This document shows, piece after piece, positions 59,682 through 64,000 of a stretch of 64,000 nt of DNA. Position numbers and translations under genes: made by a program. Under the pieces are notes generated by a model. The model searched no databases, was not told the DNA's origin, and saw only the letters and a program-made list of their open reading frames with translations. Position 1 is the first letter of the stretch; each line of letters begins with the position of its first letter. Source of the DNA: Streptomyces sp. NBC_01478 (GTDB lineage Bacteria > Actinomycetota > Actinomycetes > Streptomycetales > Streptomycetaceae); NCBI RefSeq assembly GCF_036227225.1, contig NZ_CP109444.1, positions 2,957,501-3,021,500 of the forward strand. Reading direction: 5' to 3'.

Positions 59682-60536
59682 ATGCCGCAGCGAATGGATC
59701 CGAGCCTGATGCGCCGGAGACTGCGTATCGAGCTGCGCAAGGCACGCGAGAAGGCCGAGCTCACCCAACGCGACGCGGCCGAGGCCCTGGAGTGGTCACT
59801 CTCGAAGATCATCCGTATCGAGGCCGGAACGGTCAGTCTCTCGGTCACCGATCTACGGGCGTTGCTCCAGGAGTACGGCGTGACGGACTCCCAACTGGTC
59901 GCCGAGCTCGAAGAAGCCGCCCGGGGCTCCAAGGGGCAGAGTTGGTGGACGGACTTCAGCGATGTGCTCACTCCGTCGTTCACGCAGTACCTGGGGTATG
60001 AAAGTGCCGCGAGCTCGGTGCGTACGTACCACCCAATCATCTTCCCCGGCTTCCTTCAGACGGAGGACTACGCGGAGGCACTGCTCGCCCCGCTCGCGTC
60101 CCCGGAACGGGCCCGGCGCGTGGTCGAGCTGCGCAGTGCGCGCCAAGAGCGGCTTTTCGAAGGGGACAACAGCCCGGAGATGACCTTCGTGGTCGACGAG
60201 GCCGCGTTGCGTCGCCGGATCGGCGAACCCGCCGTCATGCGGCATCAGCTGCAACACATCAAGACGATCATGGAACTCCCCGCAGTGACGCTGCAGGTCC
60301 TGCCGTTCGGAGCCGGTGCCCACTACAGCACGCTGGGCAGCTTCGTCCTGCTGGGCTTCAAGGACGACGACGACCTGCTCTGGGTGGACGGAGCTGGACA
60401 GCTCGCCATCCGGGACGACCACGAACTGATCGCGCGGTACCAAGAATGCTTCGCCACGCTGACCGACATCGCACTCGGGGATGACGCCGCCGTCGCCCTG
60501 ATCGACGAGGCAGCGCGGGACTTCGTCACCAGTTAG
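59682..60536 (+). CDS. Scr1-type XRE regulator with DUF5753 domain
   Basis: A 284-residue DNA-binding protein. The N-terminal XRE HTH (about 10-75) has LRIELRKAREKAELTQRDAAEALEWSLSKIIRIEAG. The C-terminal DUF5753 domain (about 100-280) shows YHPIIFPGFLQTEDYAEALL, ELRSARQERLFEG, FVVDEAALRRRIGEP and STLGSFVLLGF. Proteins of this Scr1 family act with DUF397 proteins, often in antibiotic or developmental control. The next gene on the strand starts three bases after the stop. The region is lower in GC than its neighbours. Confidence 0.9.
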   Translation: MPQRMDPSLMRRRLRIELRKAREKAELTQRDAAEALEWSLSKIIRIEAGTVSLSVTDLRALLQEYGVTDSQLVAELEEAARGSKGQSWWTDFSDVLTPSFTQYLGYESAASSVRTYHPIIFPGFLQTEDYAEALLAPLASPERARRVVELRSARQERLFEGDNSPEMTFVVDEAALRRRIGEPAVMRHQLQHIKTIMELPAVTLQVLPFGAGAHYSTLGSFVLLGFKDDDDLLWVDGAGQLAIRDDHELIARYQECFATLTDIALGDDAAVALIDEAARDFVTS

Positions 60537-60539
60537 ACC

Positions 60540-61013
60540 ATGAGCCCTACAGGAGGGGCGATGGGGCGGCTCACCGAGCGATGCACTGCGGCGTTGCGGA
60601 GGGCTCGCGACCGCTTCGGTGTGACGGATGAGGCCAGTAGGCCTCCTGAGAAGCAGAACGACTCTGATCCCCTGTCGGACAACGAACTACTCGACCGGCT
60701 CACCGACAAGCCGGCCAAGACCAAGCGATTCATAGAGATCCGGGACGCCGAGAGCAAACGACGTATCGATGAGGACGCCGCGTTCTCCAAAAGCGCGGTC
60801 CGGCGGATCCTGATCGCCACGTCATGCATAGTCGCGGTGATCCTCGCCCTGGGATTCCTTTGCTACGCGGCCCGTGGCATCCGTCTCCCGCACATACCCA
60901 GGCCCGTCTGGGCCGCGCTGAGCGTAGCCCTCGCGACCGCGGTCAGCGCGGTCGGCGTCGCTCTGGGCCGGTTTGTCCGTGGACCCCGTGGCGGCCGGGA
61001 CGATGAAGACTGA
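60540..61013 (+). CDS. Membrane protein coupled to the Scr1-type regulator
   Basis: A 157-residue protein. The first half is charged and soluble (DPLSDNELLDRLTDKPAKTKRF); two helices follow (ILIATSCIVAVILALGFLCYAA and VWAALSVALATAVSAVGVALG). ATG at 60540 is three bases after the regulator stop, so they are co-transcribed. The 3' end overlaps the convergent membrane-protein gene by 70 bases. I do not know the family; it could be the effector or the anchor of this small module. Confidence 0.72.
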   Translation: MSPTGGAMGRLTERCTAALRRARDRFGVTDEASRPPEKQNDSDPLSDNELLDRLTDKPAKTKRFIEIRDAESKRRIDEDAAFSKSAVRRILIATSCIVAVILALGFLCYAARGIRLPHIPRPVWAALSVALATAVSAVGVALGRFVRGPRGGRDDED

Positions 61014-61242
61014 GCGAGACGACCCGACGAACCGCGTCAGGGCTGTACCCCCACCAGGTACCACCTGCGAGGGCAACCGTCACCGCCACCAGGCCCCAGA
61101 CGATCAGCTTGTCCCGTGTGCCGTTCGCCAACAAGGAGCTTGCCGCCCCCACCACGCTCGCCACCAGGCCGCACACCACGCAGTAGCCCGCGAGAACAAG
61201 GCCGTCAGCGTGCCGCCCACCATTGTCAGCGCCGCTCCCCAT
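60943..61242 (-). CDS. Small membrane protein convergent with the Scr1 operon
   Basis: A 99-residue protein with two helices (LVLAGYCVVCGLVASVVGAASSLLA and LIVWGLVAVTVALAGGTWWGY) and a basic C-terminal tail. The ATG at 61242 is preceded by a strong GGGGAGGGGGAG ribosome site, and third positions are mostly G/C in the helix region. Its end overlaps the opposite gene by 70 bases. It is downstream of the DUF397 gene on the same strand, 29 bases away. Confidence 0.65.
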   Translation of the reverse strand: MGSGADNGGRHADGLVLAGYCVVCGLVASVVGAASSLLANGTRDKLIVWGLVAVTVALAGGTWWGYSPDAVRRVVSLSLHRPGRHGVHGQTGPERRRPR

Positions 61243-61271
61243 CCGACTCCCCCTCCCCAGGTCAGTCACGT

Positions 61272-61484
61272 TCACCACGTGTTGCTGAAACCATGAGGTC
61301 CGAGTTCCGTGAGGAACAAGCGCCATGGGTCACGCGCGACGCGGACGAGCGGTCCCTCCTCGATGTTCTTGGAATCACGGATCAACACCCCCTGCGCGAC
61401 CACGGCGACCGAGACACAAGCCTCCCCGGTCAACGAATAGCTACTCGTGCGCCACGCTTGTGCGGACGGGCCCTCGTCGACCAC
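61272..61484 (-). CDS. DUF397-domain protein
   Basis: A 70-residue protein. The domain text WRTSSYSLTGEACVSVAV, IRDSKN and VARDPWRLFLTEL is the DUF397 signature. In typical loci DUF397 sits next to an Scr1/DUF5753 regulator, and the two form a regulatory pair. Here the regulator is about 1 kb away on the opposite strand. GTG at 61484 follows AGGAGG by six bases. Confidence 0.9.
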   Translation of the reverse strand: MVDEGPSAQAWRTSSYSLTGEACVSVAVVAQGVLIRDSKNIEEGPLVRVARDPWRLFLTELGPHGFSNTW

Positions 61485-61739
61485 GCAGACCTCCTGGACT
61501 CAAGAGTTGGCGTCCTCGAAGGTGTCCATCGCGCCCGAAAACCGTAGCGTCGCCGATGCCGGCCGCGCAGGTCCCCCCGAAGAATGGGCTTCGAAAGCCG
61601 CTACCACTCGACCTACCGCTCCCTGGATTCTCCTTTCCAGTCTAGAGAGGCCTGATTCGGTCGACCAGAGTCAAACAAGCCCGGCATGTGGGCCTCAGCA
61701 CACTCCTCCGTCCCAGGTCAACAGCAAGTTGACGCCCCT

Positions 61740-61860
61740 TCCAACAGCATGGTGGACTGCCGGAGCCATATACGGCGGCAGGAGAGGAAGCCGGTGCGAA
61801 TCCGGCGCGGTCCCGCCACTGTCACCGGGGTAGGTAGCCCCGGGAGCCAGGAACTCTCAC
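61740..61860 (+). promoter_or_regulatory. Cobalamin (B12) riboswitch upstream of cobD
   Basis: The B12 box GCCACTG is at 61815-61821, preceded by GGAAGCCGGTGCGAATCCGGC (61787-61805 region) and followed by the CGGGGTAGGTAGCCCCGGG paired region and GCCAGGAACTC. These are core features of the adenosylcobalamin aptamer. Binding should reduce cobD-cobQ expression when cobalamin is plentiful. The ends are approximate. Confidence 0.93.
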
Positions 61861-61976
61861 CGCCGGTCTCGTCGAACCAGGGCGTGGACACCCTGAGTGA
61901 GGACATATCGCCATGCTCGGCTGCCGTTCGAGGTCCCGTACCAGCGCAGTGCCCGACCCAGCGATCGGCTGAGCCG

Positions 61977-62918
61977 ATGCGTGCCGATCGCGTCTTCGCG
62001 TACGGCGCCGCCGCCGGCCTTCTCGGCGACCACCTGCTCGGCGATCCTCGCCGCGGGCATCCGGTCGCCGCGTTCGGCCGCGTTGCCGGTGCCGTGGAAC
62101 GGCTGCTGTGGCGCGACCACCGAGGCTGGGGCGCCCTGCACACCGCCGTGTGCGTGGGCGGCGCCGTCTCCCTCGCCGCCGCGGCCACTTCGGCCCTACG
62201 GTCTTCCCGTACCGCCTCTGCCGCCCTCACCGCCGCCGCCACCTGGGCCGTCGTCGGCGGGACCTCGCTCGCGCGCGAAGCCGGGGTCATCGGGCGGGCG
62301 CTGGAGGCCGGGGACATCGACGGTGCGCGGGCACGGCTCCCCCACCTCTGCGGACGGGACCCCCAAGCCCTCGACGCCGACGGGATCGCCCGGGCCGTCG
62401 TCGAGTCCGTCGCCGAGAACACCTCCGACGCGGTGGTGGGCGCCCTGGTCTGGGGCGGCATCGCGGGCGTCCCGGGCCTGCTCGGCTTCCGCGCCGTGAA
62501 CACCCTCGACGCCATGGTCGGCCACAAGTCGGCCAAGTACCGCCGCTACGGCTGGGCTTCGGCCCGTCTCGACGACGTCGCCGGCTGGCCGGGCGCCCGC
62601 CTCACCGCCGTCCTCGCCACCGTCGCCGGCGGCGACCCGCGCGGAGCGGTCCGCGCCTGGCGCACCGACGCCCCCAAGCACCCGAGCCCCAACGCCGGTC
62701 CCGTGGAGGCCTCCTTCGCGGGAGCCCTCGGCGTGCGCCTCGGCGGGACGCTCTCCTACGGCGGCCGGGTCGAGCACCGGCCCGTGCTCAACGGCGACGG
62801 GCGCGCCGTCGCCGTGGCGGACATCGATCGAGCCGTACGACTGTCCCGGCGCGTCGGACTGCTCGCGCTCGGGGTCAGTGTGGCCGGGCGGCTCCTCGTG
62901 AAGGGACGCACGTCATGA
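61977..62918 (+). CDS. cobD: Cobalamin biosynthesis protein CobD/CbiB
   Basis: A 313-residue membrane protein that joins cobyric acid with aminopropanol (or its phosphate) to make cobinamide. Family text includes [21 protein letters not shown] near 12, [23 protein letters not shown] near 145 and [15 protein letters not shown] near 190. About five helices are present. ATG at 61977 begins the conserved N-terminus; the frame is open further but noncoding. Its stop overlaps cobQ (ATGA). It is under riboswitch control. Confidence 0.94.
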   Translation: MRADRVFAYGAAAGLLGDHLLGDPRRGHPVAAFGRVAGAVERLLWRDHRGWGALHTAVCVGGAVSLAAAATSALRSSRTASAALTAAATWAVVGGTSLAREAGVIGRALEAGDIDGARARLPHLCGRDPQALDADGIARAVVESVAENTSDAVVGALVWGGIAGVPGLLGFRAVNTLDAMVGHKSAKYRRYGWASARLDDVAGWPGARLTAVLATVAGGDPRGAVRAWRTDAPKHPSPNAGPVEASFAGALGVRLGGTLSYGGRVEHRPVLNGDGRAVAVADIDRAVRLSRRVGLLALGVSVAGRLLVKGRTS

Positions 62919-64000
62919 GCGGCGGCGGGCTGTTGGTCGCGGGCACCACCTCGGACGCCGGGAAGAGTGTCGTCACCGCCGGGATTTGCCGGTGGCTGGT
63001 GCGGCAGGGCGTGAAGGTCGCGCCGTTCAAGGCGCAGAACATGTCCCTCAACTCGTTTGTCACGCGCGAGGGCGCCGAGATCGGGCGGGCGCAGGCCATG
63101 CAGGCGCAGGCCTGTCGCATCGAGCCGACGGCGCTGATGAACCCCGTACTGCTGAAGCCGGGCAGCGACCGGAGCAGTCAAGTCGTACTGATGGGCAAGC
63201 CTGTTGGCGAGATGAGTGCCCGTGGCTATCACGGCGGGCGGCAAGAGGCCCTGCTCGGGACCGTGTTGGACTGTCTCGCCGAGTTGCGGGGCACGTATGA
63301 CGCGGTGATCTGCGAGGGGGCCGGCAGTCCCGCCGAGATCAATCTGCGGCGGACCGACATCGTGAACATGGGCATCGCGCGCAATGCCCAACTGCCCGTT
63401 CTCGTCGTCGGGGACATCGACCGCGGGGGCGTCTTCGCCTCCTTCTTCGGGACCGTCGCGCTCCTGAGCCCCGAGGACCAGGCGTTCGTCGCCGGGTTCC
63501 TCGTCAACAAGTTCCGGGGCGATGTGTCGCTGCTGGAACCGGGGTTGGAAATGCTGCTCGGCCTCACCGGGCGGCGGACCTACGGCGTGCTGCCGTTCCG
63601 GCACGGGCTCGGGATCGACGAGGAGGACGGGCTGCGGATCTCACTGCGCGGGACCGTGCGCGAGTCCAACACCGCGGCGCCGGTCGGCGAGGACGTACTG
63701 CGGGTCGCCGTCTGCGCGATCCCCCTCATGTCCAACTTCACCGACGTGGACGCGTTGGCCGCCGAACCGGGCGTCGTGGTGCGGTTCGTGGACCGGCCTG
63801 AGGAACTGGCCGACGCCGACCTCGTCGTCATCCCCGGCACCCGGGGGACGGTGAAGGCGCTGGAGTGGCTGCGCGAGCGCGGCCTCGCGGACGCGATCGT
63901 CCGCCGGGCCGCCGAACAGCGCCCCGTCCTCGGCATCTGCGGCGGCTTCCAGATCCTCGGCGAGCACATCGACGACGAGGTCGAGAGCCGCCAGGGGGCG
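62915..64000 (+). CDS. cobQ: Cobyric acid synthase CobQ/CbiP (partial, runs off the window)
   Basis: 362 codons are present with no stop. It is the ATP-dependent glutamine amidotransferase that amidates the side chains b, d, e and g of adenosylcobyrinic diamide. The N-terminal ATPase part has [11 protein letters not shown] (about 10-20) and KAQNMSLNS; the glutaminase part begins near 245 and has the nucleophile Cys342 in [10 protein letters not shown]. The start ATG overlaps the cobD stop, so translation is coupled. The C-terminal His and Glu of the glutaminase lie beyond the window. Confidence 0.95.
   Translation, partial: MSGGGLLVAGTTSDAGKSVVTAGICRWLVRQGVKVAPFKAQNMSLNSFVTREGAEIGRAQAMQAQACRIEPTALMNPVLLKPGSDRSSQVVLMGKPVGEMSARGYHGGRQEALLGTVLDCLAELRGTYDAVICEGAGSPAEINLRRTDIVNMGIARNAQLPVLVVGDIDRGGVFASFFGTVALLSPEDQAFVAGFLVNKFRGDVSLLEPGLEMLLGLTGRRTYGVLPFRHGLGIDEEDGLRISLRGTVRESNTAAPVGEDVLRVAVCAIPLMSNFTDVDALAAEPGVVVRFVDRPEELADADLVVIPGTRGTVKALEWLRERGLADAIVRRAAEQRPVLGICGGFQILGEHIDDEVESRQGA

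Noticed and set aside
59490..61680. Prophage or integrative element
   Set aside because: No integrase, excisionase, replication gene, tRNA site or direct repeats are seen around the Scr1/DUF397 pocket.
61485..61739. A broken gene remnant upstream of the DUF397 gene
   Set aside because: A short minus-strand frame ends there, but it is too short and lacks recognisable sequence; I see nothing supportable apart from promoter space.

Overview
This window is chromosomal DNA from a Streptomyces species. The base composition is very GC-rich with strong third-position G/C bias. A cysteine-free chaplin of the ChpE type, a streptophobe-type membrane protein, the small nucleoid protein Gbn and short SGM_5486- and DUF397-type genes are all actinomycete or Streptomyces markers. 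The order chpE - two-component system - SDR - QueA-like - serB - fabI/fabG - tldD/E - tyrS - moaA - symporter - gbn - ABC-F - pitH2 - cob genes matches, from memory, the S. coelicolor core region around SCO1800-SCO1848. Most of the window is therefore conserved core, not a mobile region. No tRNA, rRNA, CRISPR array, integrase or transposase was seen.

Layout. 0-5.4 kb: chpE, a LuxR-type two-component pair, an SDR overlapping a diverged QueA-like gene, and a secreted lytic transglycosylase behind a compact structured 5' leader. 5.4-16.5 kb: a double-FHA ABC half-transporter, a very large streptophobe-like membrane protein with a repetitive Pro/Gly tail, serB, a SixA-like phosphatase, and a CynX/NimT-type MFS exporter with its 38-aa partner, divergent from a FadR-type regulator. 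16.6-29 kb: fabG-fabI, tldD-tldE, tyrS, several small proteins, moaA, a solute:sodium symporter with its DUF485 partner, and a secreted subtilase. 29-39.5 kb: a CoA transferase, a CopD-like membrane protein, a zinc dehydrogenase, lipid-type membrane enzymes, a VIT1-type transporter, and a tightly coupled catabolic-looking operon (acetoacetate-decarboxylase-like, SDR, two amidohydrolases). 39.6-48.5 kb: a DEDDh exonuclease with a BRCT-like tail, a zinc-finger protein, SURF1, a GH15 enzyme, an SDR without the usual Tyr/Lys, a six-gene Asp23/Gls24 envelope-stress cluster, and an enoyl-CoA hydratase. 48.6-57.8 kb: gbn beside a GATC-rich, hairpin-rich intergenic region, an ABC-F ATPase, a zinc metallopeptidase, a VOC protein, an uncharacterised protein followed by a degenerate minisatellite, an alpha/beta hydrolase next to a G-quadruplex motif, a class II aldolase and a GH25 lysozyme. 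57.8-64 kb: PitH2 behind a PHO box, an accessory pocket with an Scr1-type HTH regulator, a DUF397 protein and two membrane proteins, then a cobalamin riboswitch leading cobD-cobQ, which runs off the end.

How the genes fit together. Several are paired by ATGA or GTGA overlaps (SDR/QueA-like, TldD/TldE, DUF485/symporter, sterol desaturase/YhhN, the two amidohydrolases, the Asp23 cluster, cobD/cobQ). The main regulatory signals are the multibranched leader of the transglycosylase, the PHO box of pitH2, the B12 riboswitch, and candidate operators at the MFS/FadR and CoA-transferase promoters. The palindrome ACGCGCGCGT recurs at 19 places across otherwise unrelated genes and is not explained by any annotated feature.
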